DNA from: Strongylocentrotus purpuratus
Lineage: Eukaryota > Echinodermata > Echinoidea > Camarodonta > Strongylocentrotidae
Reading direction: 5' to 3'
DNA length: 64,000 bases
NCBI RefSeq assembly: GCF_000002235.5
Contig: NW_022145596.1
Coordinates: forward strand, 26,825,299 to 26,889,298
A model generated the notes under the pieces. It searched no databases. It had not been told where the DNA came from and saw nothing but the letters and a program-made list of their open reading frames with translations. Of this stretch, positions 21,708 through 33,191 are shown one piece after another. Within the stretch, counting starts at the first letter, position 1. Each line of letters starts with the position of its first letter. A program made the position numbers and the translations under genes.

Positions 21708-21997
21708 GGCATTTCATTCCTCTGGAGAATTTGTCAAAGAGGAATGGGTTGAACCGCGCCATGGTCCTTGGTTGCTTCATTTGCAAGAAGGAGAGGACAT
21801 TATCTTCATCAGAAAATGAAAACGAAGGACGTGGAAAGTCTGCAGAAATAAACCGCAGAGCTACTCTGGCAACAACGGAGGTTGGTTTGGCACGGGATAG
21901 CTTGTGCGACTTGCTGACCATCCTCGGAACAGCCCCACTAGTCGAAGCCCCTAGCTACAACAGGCACATAGCCACTTTATCTTCCTTGTCCCAAGAG
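21708..21997 (+). pseudogene. Mutator-like transposase fragment, exon 1
   Basis: Acceptor TTTTACAG before 21708 and donor GAG|GTTAGT at 21998. The frame includes GCFICKKER, a CxxC-type block, and EINRRATLATTEVGLARDSL, the N-terminal block of the metazoan Mutator-like transposase domain (Pfam 'Mutator', PF20700, as I recall it). It ends in phase 0 and joins exactly to the exon at 22249. No start codon or upstream exon is recognised, so this is a fragment of a mobile element or a gene derived from one. Confidence 0.65.
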
Positions 21998-22248
21998 GTT
22001 AGTCACCAGCCTTGTGTTTTCTTCATTACATTATCTTAGCTGTACGTACATTTAATCCAAACATTTTTTTTATTTCTTAGTTATGGTCGATAGACAGTAT
22101 AATACATGTACATCAATATCCCTTCTTGTCAAATCAAGGGATGAAAATTAATCAAATCTAAATATTTGTAATAGGGTCTAATAAGTAAGGGGCCTGAGGG
22201 AACTTGAAATTTACTTCTTATTTATTACAAACTCTTTTTTTTTTGCAG

Positions 22249-22440
22249 ACCAGTAAGGATCAGAAGAAGAAGGTGGCAGCATGCCTACGTCAAAGGGCCA
22301 TGGACAAGGATCTGACCATCAGGGAAAATGATTATGTGGACGTGGCAGTGCCCTACGATGGAACATGGCATAGACGAGGTTACACATCGAATCATGGGGT
22401 GGGGGTAGTGATACCGATCGATACAGGGGAGATCGTTTGA
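22249..22440 (+). pseudogene. Mutator-like transposase fragment, exon 2, truncated
   Basis: It follows a T-rich tract and TTTGCAG. The frame includes VDVAVPYDGTWHRRGYTSNH and GVGVVIPIDTGEI, the strongly conserved DGTW-RG-SS block at the start of the Mutator-like catalytic domain, then TGA at 22438. In intact members this block continues into several hundred more residues. Here unrelated retrotransposon sequence follows at about 22490, so the copy is broken. Confidence 0.75.
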
Positions 22441-22489
22441 CACAGAGGGTCTATCAAAATCATGTAAACAGTTTGAGTATAGAAAGGGT

Positions 22490-22600
22490 TGGGTCTTCAG
22501 TGTTCTCAGCCAGAGGGACCTTGATCGCCTTCAGAGACTCCAAAACTGAGCAGCAAGGCTTGTCTTTTCTGCTCCTCTTCGAACTCACATACAACCTCTT
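22490..22600 (+). pseudogene. Short non-LTR reverse transcriptase C-terminal remnant
   Basis: One frame reads SQRDLDRLQRLQN, a stop, AARLVFSAPLRTH, resembling the LQRLQNRAARLI block that follows the reverse transcriptase in many non-LTR elements. It is only about 35 codons with an internal stop, abutting the broken transposase. Confidence 0.5.
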
Positions 22601-22639
22601 TGACTTGAACTTCATTGTACATGTTTATACAATGTTTTA

Positions 22640-23135
22640 GAACATTTCTGTGCTGCAACTCAGTGCCTTAGTTTTTATTGTACATGTTTATATATTTTTA
22701 ACTTGCCTTTCATTTTAGTCATGTTTACATACACACTATATATGACATTTTAGTTATTTAGAGGAACTAGGGTGATATATATGTGGGTATTTATTACACC
22801 TTAGTAGAATAAGTCCAAGTAATATGTGTTGCAATTATGAACTTGCCTTTCATTTGAGTTTTTATTGTACATGTTTATAAATGTTTTAGAACAATCCTGT
22901 GCTGCAACTCAGTGCCTTAGTTTTTATTGTACATGTTTATATATTTTTAACTTGCCTTTCATTTTAGTCATGTTTACGTACACACTGTATATGACATTTT
23001 AGTTGTTTCTTTTTAACATGCCGATTATTTAGAGGAACTAGGGTGATATGTGGGTATTTATTACATCTTAGTAGAATAAGTCCAAGTAATATGTGTTGCA
23101 ATTACGAACTTGCCTTTCATTTTAGTTTGTAGTGT
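22640..23135 (+). repeat. Tandem dimer, about 248-bp unit
   Basis: Two copies begin with a CTGTGCTGCAACTCAGTGCC block (about 22650 and 22900) and share GAGGAACTAGGGTGATAT, GTAGAATAAGTCCAAGTAAT and AACTTGCCTTTCATTT. They differ mainly by short indels. They may be the 3' untranslated part of the adjoining retrotransposon remnant. Confidence 0.8.
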
Positions 23136-23461
23136 ACATGTTTATGTGATATATTTTTTACTTGCCTTTTATTTTAGTTTTTAGCATATACATGAATACA
23201 ACTTTTGATATAAACCAAATACATCCTGCCACTTTCATTCAATTCATTTTTTTAATAAGCGTAATGTGTGTATTGTAAGTTAACATTTAAGTTTAGATTT
23301 CTCAAAAATTCAATATATTATAGTCACCATTCTGTGTACTATAGAACGCACTACAGCCACCATTCTGCTAACCATAGATCAAGATCCAAACTACCATTCT
23401 GAATATACCATTTCAAAATGCTACAATTAAGCGTAACATTTTGTTGCATATTTTGAATGGT

Positions 23462-23830
23462 AGTGAATGGTAGATGAATAGTGGCTCTATGGTAGATGAA
23501 TGGTGGCTCTATGGTAGATGAATGGAGGCTCTATGGTAGATGAATGGTGGCTCTATGGTAGATGAATGGTGACTCTATGGTAGATGAATGGTGGCTCTAT
23601 GGTAGATGAATGGTGGCTCTATGGTAGATGAATGGTGGCTCTATGGTAGATGAATGGTGGCTCTATGGTAGATGAATGGTGGCTCTATGGTAGATGAATG
23701 ATGGCTCTATGGTAGATGAATGGTGGCTCTATGGTAGATGAATGGTGGTTCTATGGTAGATGAATGGTGGCTCTATGGTAGATGAATGATGACTCTATGG
23801 TATATGAATGGTGGCTCTATGGTAGAATAT
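23462..23830 (+). repeat. 22-bp minisatellite, about 17 copies
   Basis: The unit ATGGTAGATGAATGGTGGCT plus CT is repeated almost perfectly, with single changes in a few units (GGAGG, GATGG, GTGAC). It is likely to vary in copy number between individuals. Confidence 0.97.
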
Positions 23831-24502
23831 GTAGATGAACATAGGAAGACAGATTCATTAGATTCAAACGGCTCCTCCAACCCAACTAACTTGGCCTTTA
23901 AAAACATGAATACACCTCTACTTATTAATATTCCAATATTCCAATTTTTCAAAAAATCTCTTTAATGAGCAAAAAATGTTAACCATCCATTTTTCACAGA
24001 TCTCACAACTTGCTAAGCTCCACCCCTCGAAAAAGGAAAAATAAGGTCACATGGCTTGATGACGCATTTTCCTTGTATTAATTTGTTCTACAACTAAGAA
24101 TCTTGCAATCTCATTGTAATTCATATTAGGAATGAAGGAATGAAGAAATGGCCAGAAACGCTCTGGGATTTATTATCAAGTGTATATTATTTTTTGGATA
24201 AATTAATGTCTCTTTTTTTTCCAATTAATTTCATACTTTGACATTTTTTTGACATTTTAAGGCCTAAATCACCCTCCTTTCATTATTTTGCATGTGTGTT
24301 CTTGTCAGCCTGGCGTCAGTTTCCTTTAGAACACAAAATATCAAAACAGTGGGCAAAGACTACACATTGTTTATTTTTATCATTATTTTTTTGCATTCGA
24401 GCTTTACGCTTGCACCTTCGTTTCGTTCTTTCAATTCTATGGCTGGGATCTCCAGTGATTTTTTTTGTTTTTCACGATGCATTTTTGTATTTCTTCGTGA
24501 AA

Positions 24503-24580
24503 ATGCTGTCAAGCTGTGTTGTCGCTGGTTGCAGCAAAACAAACAATGATGGAGTAAGCCGACATTACTTCCCCAGAGAA
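24503..24580 (+). CDS. N-terminal part of a THAP-type zinc finger (fragment)
   Basis: ATG at 24503 begins MLSSCVVAGCSKTNNDG then VSRHYFPRE. The pattern C-x4-C, a basic/Asn link and H-x-FP is the start of a THAP DNA-binding domain (C2CH zinc finger). It occurs in host transcription factors and in P-element-type transposases. The rest of the domain (the Trp and the C-x2-H pair) is not found in the following sequence. Either it lies in a distant exon or the copy is a fragment; no clear splice donor is visible right after FPRE. Confidence 0.5.
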
Positions 24581-24780
24581 GGGTTTGCATGGTACACACA
24601 CACCCTACCCCGTAACCCAGCCCTAATCGACGGCTTTCTATCTACCTACAGGCATGTAGCCAGAGTTTTATGTTTGGGGGGGGGGGGAGCACATACATGT
24701 AATCGATCGAGGTAAAAAAAAAGGGGGTCTAAAAAAGTTCAACTGATCTTGGACATTTTGCGGGGCACATGCCCCCCCCC

Positions 24781-26600
24781 CCCCCCAGACCATAGTCATC
24801 CATTGACATTTGATTATAGGCTTTTTATTTTCACTGTGATGTGTAATGAATAATTTCATGCATTTTTTATACTGAATTTTATAAGGCGGAGGCTTATAGG
24901 AGATGCAGTCACATTTATCTTGTTTGCACAATTTCCCAAAACACTTGTAATCTTGTCATCGTACATAGCCCCAACAAAAGATATCTGAATAATATTCTTA
25001 ACTTTACATCTTCAATCCAGTCTTTAAAGAACAATTCAGGAAGTGGCATTATTTTAAATTATTACTTTTATTCTACAGGTATTTACATTTACATTTAATA
25101 TGAACAATAGTTCTTAACTTGACAAACATAGATATTGCCATGATTCACTACCACATGTGCAAATATCAACAAAAAGTCGAATGACACAGAGAAAACATAA
25201 CATCAAATAACCTTCCAGTCAAGCATTGCTGGATCTCAACTTTCCTTGGGCAACATATAAAATTGTGGAATCAGAATAAATTTTCAAATGAAAAATGCAT
25301 TAACACTTATTTGTTAACTCACTCAGCACAAACAAGTATATATGTGTTCTTACTGTTGTAAAAGTAGTATAACAATGGTTACGAGTGTATCTTATATGAA
25401 AAGTAGTAGAAAATGCTTTCTCTGTGGTCAGTTGGTCATTTTTTTTAAATATACTGTAAAACTATTTCTATCTAAAGGTTAGGAAGTTTATCCTGTTACA
25501 AGTGTATAATGCAAAGTTTTGACATTGATCGATTACAAACAAGAAAAGATAAAGAGAATCACATTGTGGGTACTGTGTTATCTTGGGTAATATATTCTGA
25601 AACAAAATAAAGTACATTTAAATACTCATTCTTTTCTAAGAAATAGTTTTATTCATATCTTTAAAAAAGGAATTTAATCAAATTTATAATAAAGTCGCGA
25701 TTTCAATAAAAAGTCATCTCACATTATTTTAATATAAAACCCCAGATGACTAAATTCAATGGAACCACATTATAAAAATCACTGTTACAGCAAATTTGTA
25801 TTGAGGTAAATTTGGAACAATGAAAAATAAATACGGAAATCAAAATATATGCCAGGTCATATTAGATCTGGTACCATTTCTGTTGCATGGAGAAAGAATG
25901 AAGAGATGTGACTAAGCAATGCACAAGATCATTTCAGTTTGTTCAAAACTTATGATTTCCTGTAGAATGCTTGGCATTTTACTCAAACCAGAAACTTATT
26001 TTCATGATTATTTAGAGTTGTATCTACTTTAAATACAATACAATTGACAGTACTCAATTAGAAATATTAAAGTAGAAGAGGAAAAAACTAGAACTGTAAT
26101 CATGTTAGAACGATGTGCATACAATGACGTACGTAATTGCCATCACCAATCTTGATACAGGTTGATAGCAATTCGAAAGAAGTCTATAGCACCTAAGATA
26201 GTGGAGATGGATGGGGTAAAAGAAAGGCCTAAAAAAAGAGCCCAAAATGGAAAAATGGCACCTCTACAGTCTCGCATGAGTGATTTTGGAAAACGAAGAG
26301 TTGGGTGACCTTGATGGGATGATAAAGACTATGCCTACAAAGTTTGATAGGAATCTGGATAGAGGAAGCTACGTGTACGTAGGGTTCACAAGCACTATGT
26401 GCAAAACGAATGGGATTTTGGTGAAGAAGAAAAGTTTAGAACGCAAACGAAAATGGGGCAATGACTCTGCAAATGACTCTGTCATTGCAAAAAGAAGCTC
26501 ACAAGAATGTATGTTCCTTACCAATAGAATAAAAACCTCTCTTTTATTTTCTTTAACATAGAATAGTAATAATGACTGCTATGAGAGACATAGTTGTTTT
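24781..26600. other. A+T-rich region without a supported gene
   Basis: Inverted G/C runs flank the left side (24676-24688 and 24774-24787). Otherwise it is low G+C sequence with many stops in all frames. A frame at 26280-26508 ends at a GTATGT donor but has no start or recognisable similarity. Confidence 0.4.
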
Positions 26601-26611
26601 TATACGCTCAA

Positions 26612-26687
26612 GGGGAGGTAACATGATCGTGCTATCGCCCCGAGGCGTGCCGATGGGTGATAGCACGAACATGTAATCCTCCCCTCC
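26612..26687 (+). repeat. Short hairpin: about 29-bp stem, 14-nt loop
   Basis: The left arm (starting GGGGAGG and holding TCGTGCTATCGCCC) pairs with a right arm (holding GGGTGATAGCACGA and ending CCTCCCC), with about one mismatch and a small bulge. It could be a tiny palindromic element or an RNA hairpin. Confidence 0.7.
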
Positions 26688-27299
26688 CACCCTGCGACTT
26701 ACGTAGCTTTAATCAGACAAGTTCTCAACATTTATCTTCCTATGCTTATCCTGTAGCCTCGTACTGCTTGTAAGATTGACACACACGTGATCAGCGGGAT
26801 CTCATTTTACACCCCAATCGGACATGTAGTCTCTTTACGACTAACTTATAAAATCCAGATTAAATTTCAAACAGGTAAGTTCTCATTTAATCTTCCTAAT
26901 GAATGTTTATCTTTAACTTATCTACCACTTTCTAACAAAGGCAGGTATGCATTTGACTCTGAGCTGTAATATGTGGCGCAAGCTTGCCTGAACAAGCTAG
27001 ATCCCAGATAGGTGAAAGATTATTTCGATTGGCCAGATACATACTTTGACGGCCTCCCCCCTCCCCTTTTGGGTACATGAACTGAGAAGAAAAAATTTTC
27101 TTTTAAAAAGTCTTTTACTCAAAATATCAGATGTTAATTCTCGCACTGATGTTTCATCATGTCTAAGGACAGATTGAAATCTTTCATTCCGCTGAACTTG
27201 GATGCCCTTTCTCACTCACTTCCTGGACCAGTCTAACTTAGAGTACTCTAACTAGCAGTGTGAAAGCAAACGGTGCCAGGAAGCGTACTTCAACCAAAA

Positions 27300-27775
27300 T
27301 TTAGCTCGTTTTGGAAAGTAAAGAAAGACAGAAAGAGATTACAGTGAAAGAATAAAAACAAAGAATAATTAACATAAGGAAAGATAAAAACATAAGATGA
27401 TAGAATGGTAAAGATTCAGAAGAACGTAAGAAAAGACAAGTAGAGAAGGCAATAGACTGAGCACAAAGAGAATCAATTGCAAAGATTGAGATGGACAAGG
27501 AGATGAAAGATGGAAAAAAAACACTGATGACATAAGGAAAGACAAAGATTAGCATAAAAAAGGTAGAAAAAAAGAGGATAGGATGGAAAAAAAGATAGGA
27601 TAAAAAACAAAAAGTATCATAAGGGAAGATAGAATGATTAAAAAATGAGAGGAAAAAACAAAGAAACACATATTAAAGGAAAGAGAAAACGATAAATATT
27701 ATCAAAGGGAGAGAATAAATGAGGTGAAAGAAGGAAAAAAAAGATGAAATGAGAGAAGGAACAAGACAAATGCGA
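27300..27775 (+). repeat. Purine-rich imperfect minisatellite (GGAAAGA type)
   Basis: Irregular repeats of motifs such as AAAGATAGAA, ATAAGGAAAGA and AAAAAAGA. Similar sequence recurs at 28610-28730, 29010-29090 and 42950-43440. Long open frames on the minus strand are a composition effect. Confidence 0.75.
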
Positions 27776-27779
27776 CTGC

Positions 27780-28620
27780 GCCTCCTATATGCCTCTACTC
27801 TAAATTCAGTATACGAAATGGATGGAATTATTTGTGACATATAATGAACACAAAAAGCCCATCTCTTGTAGTTCTTTTGATATCGCAATAGCAAGGCTAA
27901 AATCTGTAAGTTCAGAGATTGACCTCTTTGACCTTTTAAACCAAAATCTAATCCGGCTATCTTCCTATGTCGATACATGCTATCACCAAGTTTGAGCCTT
28001 GTATCTCTAGTGGTTCTTGAGATATCGTGATAACAAGGCTTTATCTAGATTTTTAAAAAATTGACTTCTGTGACCTTTGACGTAGTTACTCCAAAATCTT
28101 GTTACTCCAGAACGGACCTGCCAACCTTGTGCAACCCAAAAAAAGGAGCCATGATGGCAAAAAAAAAGGAATTTCAAAAAAAAAAAAGGAATTCATTAAA
28201 ACTAAACTTACAACTACGCGCGACACAATTTTTTGTTGTGTTATTGGTTTATCAGCATTTCATTCTTTTTGAGAATATTTACGCCTTTCACTTTTTTTTT
28301 CTTCTATCTTTTACTTTATTTTTTAAATTTGTACTCTTCATAATCTTTATTAAAGTTTTCTATTGAAGTAGTGATCAACATTTTAGGGCATTTGGTTGAT
28401 GTGCCGTTTGTGCACCAAAAATTCATTTTGAGAAAAAAACAGAATAATTTCGGGAAAAACGTAATGGTTGGCAGCTCTGCCAAAATCAAATCGGATTGTC
28501 ATCAATTTTGAAGTTCATATCTCAAGTGGTTCTTGAGATGTCGCATTAAGAAAGCTTGACGGATGTACGGACGAACAACCCGAAAACATAATGCCTTTGG
28601 TTGGCAGAGGCATTAAAACA
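27780..28620 (+). repeat. Degenerate copy of the ATGCCTCC inverted-terminus repeat family
   Basis: It carries the family's signature stretches: TTCTTGAGATATCGTGATAA, GTGACCTTTGACGTAGT, then ACGGACGAACAACCCG and AATGCCT...AGGCATTAAAA near 28565-28617. It is more diverged than the copies at 33192 and 41453. Confidence 0.6.
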
Positions 28621-29236
28621 AAGAATAACATGAGGAAAGATAGAAAGAGAAAATGACAAAGAATCGCAACAGGAAAGATAGAAGACAAGATGATATAAGG
28701 AAAGATGGAAAGAGAAGATGATATTTATTGCACAGCTCAAGAGTCCTCTATTGATGTAAATGTAATGAGGTATACCTATTGTTGTTATTGTTGTTTTAAA
28801 CAGCTTAGAGGCAATATGCAATTGCGGTATAAAAATATCTTATTATTATTATTATTATTTCATATTTTAACTTGTGTAACATATTTATGTATTCATTTAT
28901 GCTATTTAATTACGTATACTTGATTTAAATTTGATATCGTTCCCAAGACAGGTGTCAGTCTTCGAACTGTGTGTTCTTGGTTTTTTATGTGATTTGATTT
29001 CAATAAATCTTATATATAGAATATTAAAGATAAAGAATAATAAAGTGAAAGATAGAAGAGAATATGAAAAGGAAAAAAAGTAGTAATTGTGTGAGACAAA
29101 CAGCAGTACATTCAGTTGGATTCTAGGCGAAAATGACCTGTGTTGTCATAGCAGCTGAAAATGTTCCTGTTGCCATAGCATCATGTGTCTCATCACGGTA
29201 AAAATTGTGATGGGTGTGAAACCAAATGAACCGTAC

Positions 29237-29361
29237 CTCTGGAGCAGGCCAGTCGATCGGTCAAGCAAAATGAGTGAGAAAGGGGTCTTGGCACCACTGT
29301 AGTGTTTGCTTCGTCTCTTTTCAATATTCTGCAGTGTTAAGCTCTGGAGATAATCATCAAA
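29237..29361 (-). CDS. Isolated coding exon of an unidentified gene
   Basis: On the minus strand a good acceptor (TTATTCCTTACAG) precedes 125 nt with one open frame. The frame starts FDDYLQSLTLQNIEKRRSK, then HYSGAKTPFSLILLDRSTGL and LQR, and ends at AG|GTACGG (phase 2). The well-formed splice sites, codon balance and charged sequence suggest a conserved protein, but I do not recognise the family. Neighbouring exons were not found within a few kilobases. It lies 3' of ZMAT2 on the same strand, so it may be part of the next gene downstream. Confidence 0.6.
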
Positions 29362-29934
29362 CTGTAAGGAATAAAATAAAATGTAAAACATGTTTGAAGT
29401 TCAGAGATATCAACAATTATTCATAACTGAATATGAAAAAGTATATGTTAAAGATACTATGTCCCTTTTGCAGCCTACATCAAATTCTGTAGAACTTTGC
29501 AGGAATTATGAATGTTATGTATGTCCTATCTATGAAATTTAAACTTGAGCAGTGTCCTAATATTCAAATTATACAAGGAAACCGGTTTACTTGCTTGACT
29601 TCACTGTCAGACACTATTGAGTGACTGACTGGCTTTTTTCATCTTAGGTAATAACATACATATTAAGTGAGCTGTAAAGGGTACACAAGCATTTGTCTAC
29701 ATCAATAACCCACTTCTTGTAATGGCCAAAATTAAACTAATTGAATCTTTGCGCAGCATAAAACTTAGGACCATTCGGTACAATGGTCTGAAAAATCAGA
29801 CTATTACTTACTGGATCTATAGCTCCTAAGTCGATTCGACAACTAATAGTCTTTATTTTCCCACTTAAAGACATTTTCAAGCTCCCTTTTTTTAAAGGGA
29901 AGTTCTAAATTAGTATTGTCTTTCAAATGCCGTT

Positions 29935-30300
29935 GGAATTTAACCTTTTCATTTTTTGGCCTGCAAATGGGACATAGTGGTACCTTTAATACTCTTGATT
30001 CTATGACCCCGAAAACCATAGCATAGACACCCCAATTATGTCTTTCGGATGAATAATAAGTGACTTATGGCTATGTTTATGTTATGGCGGCCATTTTGGA
30101 CGCCATCTTGGATTTTGGGGGTTCCTAGACCGTCACAACCCATTTTTACTTGTCTCAATGGATTCTCTGACCCCTAAAACCATGGGATAGACACCAAAAT
30201 TATGTCTCTAGGATGGATAATAAGTGATTTATGGCCATTTTTAGTATCGGCGGCCATCTTGGACGCCATCTTGAAAATAACAGATTTCTGAACCTTCGAT
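29935..30300 (+). repeat. Tandem dimer with GGCGGCCAT-TTGGACGCC motif
   Basis: Two copies of about 175 bp share CATAGCATAGACACC-type, ATTATGTCTTTCGGATG-type, ATAATAAGTGA-TTATGG and GGACGCCATCTTG blocks. They are non-coding. Confidence 0.75.
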
Positions 30301-31724
30301 TTTGGTATACTTTTAGTATGTTATTCCTGAGGTCAAATCCTACTAGAAACCGTTGAAAAACCTTTTGTTGCAATTTGGGGGGGGGGGGGGTCAAACCATA
30401 TCTTGACCTGACTATATCTATCTTCCTTGTGTTCGCTCTAATTTAGCTTCAGTTTGAAAGTTTTGTCTTTGCCAGAAAGTGTTGCTATCGGACGTCTGTC
30501 TAATTATAGGTAAGGCTAAGAGCGATCCGGATCACTCTCTGGCTTAATAGCGATTTCACTGCTAGCATTAATCCCAAATGCCTTAGTGAATCAGTTCCTA
30601 AAAGCGATGTCGCTCTTAGGAGTGATATTGAGCGATTTAACCTCACTTGGGATCGATTTTAGTTGTTAGTGAATCACCCCCCTGATGTCTGGCTTGCATT
30701 AATCAATCTTTCATCTGCGTGTTTTTTTTTTTATGCAATGAGGGAATCGAGAATGAGCGAAAGTCAATAGGGAAAGAGATAAAGAAATGTGAATGAATTT
30801 TTGGGGAGGGATCAAGAGTCAAAATGAAAACTTTTTGAAGAAAGAAGATCAAATTGTCTAAATGCAATATTTGAGGTGGAAAATAGGTCCAAAAACTATT
30901 TGAAAGATGATAAATAGAATAGGAAAAAAAAGGGAGAGATGGAAGGGAGAGATGGAAGTAAGAATGATGATGAGATTACTTCTTTTCCCTTCTCATCTCT
31001 AAAGACTATCAACATTTCACCCACTTATCCTTTTTTTTCTTCTTCTAATCTGAGCTTAAACTGTTTGTAAAAGAAATTTAAAGAATCAAGGGGAAGAGCC
31101 ATTGGAATAATCAGAGAGAGGATGGACCACAATAATTATCTTCAGATAATGAATTAGCTTATGTATTGTTTGCTAATTCACCCGCTTGTCAGGAAGTAAT
31201 TTGGCGATGACATTACTCTTTGAATCTCTGCCGACTTTATCCCAGCTTAGCCTCCACCTTTCACATACACTCTCATACACATGTAAATTTGCCCCCAATT
31301 ATCAGTTCAACAAACTTCATAATTTATGATCATCTGTTCTACTGTGCCAGCAGTCACTGAACACTAATTTATGCTGGTTTCACTCTCCGCCCACTCGGGG
31401 GAAACTCTCTGATTGGTCATCAGTAGAGTTAGCTGATCACAGTCACATCACTACTGACAAACACAGACAAAGCATACATGAACACACAGCACATACACAC
31501 AAATGTGCAGTGTATAATATGCGTGTACCTTGCATGCAAAGCTGTTTTCATTGTTTTGACTTGCCCACGCCTCATTTTCGGGGATACAATGGAAAATGAA
31601 TGGGGCATTTTTTAGGAATTGAAAGCAGCTACCTTACGAGTAACGTGACGTACACTGCAATCTCACATGACTCACACATGCTCAATGACACAAAAATACA
31701 TTAACAAGGGAAACGCTCTCGACG

Positions 31725-32552
31725 GTCTCGCCTCCCTAACGCAATTCAATATGATAAACCAGAACGTCAATGACGCATCTCGCATCTCGCAACAACAAAT
31801 ATCGTAAATTTTATGTGGTACACTTTTGAAATGGTCAAAAAATAAAAATTTGATGCCCTGGAAGGGACATAATTCATAAAGTACCATAAATAATCAATGG
31901 AGCAAAATCTCAAAATTCTGTGTAGAAGTTTAGTCTTCCAAATTTAGCAAACCAAATCAAAATCGGTCAAGAAATGAGGGAGAAGCAATTTTTGTTATTT
32001 TTGGAATAAATTTGCATAAATTACCATAATTAATTAATGGAGAACAATTTCAAAATTTGGTGTGGAAGTTTAGTGTACCAAAGTTAGCTCTACCAGATAA
32101 AGCAAACCAAATCAAAATCAGTCGAGAAATGAAGAAGTATTTTTTGTGATCTCGAATAAATTTGCATAAATTAGCATAGATAATGAATTTCACGATTCTG
32201 TGTAAAAGTTTTAAATCCCCCTCCTAGCCCTATCATATGAAACAATCAGAATCAAAATCGGTTGAAAAATAACGAAGAAGCATTTTGAAAATCCACAACA
32301 AAGTCTAAGTTTGTTGACCTTAAATGACCTTTGACCTTAACTTAGTGACCTGAAATTCTACTCACATGATTGGGGAGACTTGATAACCCTATAGTCCAAG
32401 TTTCATTGACTAAGAACCTATACTCTAAAAATTATATCAAAAATTCAAAAACTTAATCTCAGGTTAAGTTTTTGATGTTGACGCCGCCGCCGTCGCCGTC
32501 ACCGGAAAAGCGGCGCCTATGTCTCGCTTTTTGCTATGCAGGCGAGACAACA
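31725..32552 (+). mobile_element. Element with GTCTCGCCT termini and three internal repeats of about 150 bp
   Basis: The left end GGTCTCGCCTCCCTAAC (about 31728) is inverted at the right end as GCAGGCGAGACAAC (about 32540-32552). Between them are three tandem units (about 31870-32290), each with ATAAATT-CATAAATTA, TGTG-AGAAGTTTAGT and AAATCAAAATCGGT blocks. A GACCTTTGACC stretch and GCCGCCGCCGTCGCCG follow. The architecture matches the ATGCCTCC family. No gene is present. Confidence 0.55.
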
Positions 32553-32682
32553 AGCTATGGCACACACAGCTACAGTACAGAGGCATGAGCTCAAGGCGGT
32601 ACTGTTGCAGACAATATTTACATGTTAAGTGCTGTGTTACTAGTATCCTTCTTATTTACAGTAAAGCTATGAGGTTGATATA

Positions 32683-32712
32683 AACAAATTCCTGAATTGA
32701 AACCATTTTCTT
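32683..32712 (-). mobile_element. Tiny fragment of the L1/Tx1-like LINE 3' coding end
   Basis: ATAAACAAATTCCTGAATTG plus AAACCATTTTCTT matches 18427-18460, the C-terminal coding end of the LINE at 18.2-21.5 kb. It shows that more than one copy of this LINE occurs locally. Confidence 0.7.
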
Positions 32713-33191
32713 TTTGATTACCAGCAGTCCTTTTCAGGACTCCCCAATCCTCCCCTCTCTCACATGGTGCAAACGTAAGCCTACTGTATATCTACATCAC
32801 CATGCAAGCCGATACTTATAAGCAGCATCTGAATGAGATTCAATTGTCCAACTGTTATATTTTCACCAAATATAATTTTTACCTTCTCAGCTTTGATTTA
32901 CCCTCATTGAAAAGTAAAGGTTTTGTTGTAGAATGTACGAGTTCAACTAGTATGTAACATTATCAAGAAAATGGCTGCGCCTATGTCAAGCTAAAAGGTA
33001 CATCATCACGCCAAGAATATCTTCTTTCATGTATCTCTTGAACACTTTCGTAAGGAATATCATACATCAAAGGGCATGAATACATCTCATTTTTAACCGA
33101 CCTACACTTATTCTCTGAGGTGAGGTTCCCTTAAAGAGTAAGTACTGTACAGCCAGTATGCATTCAATTCCCCCAACTGCATTCTATGGGT

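Noticed and set aside
26280..26508. Possible exon ending at a GTATGT donor
   Set aside because: A stop lies directly upstream in frame, there is no ATG or in-frame acceptor, and no family is recognised.
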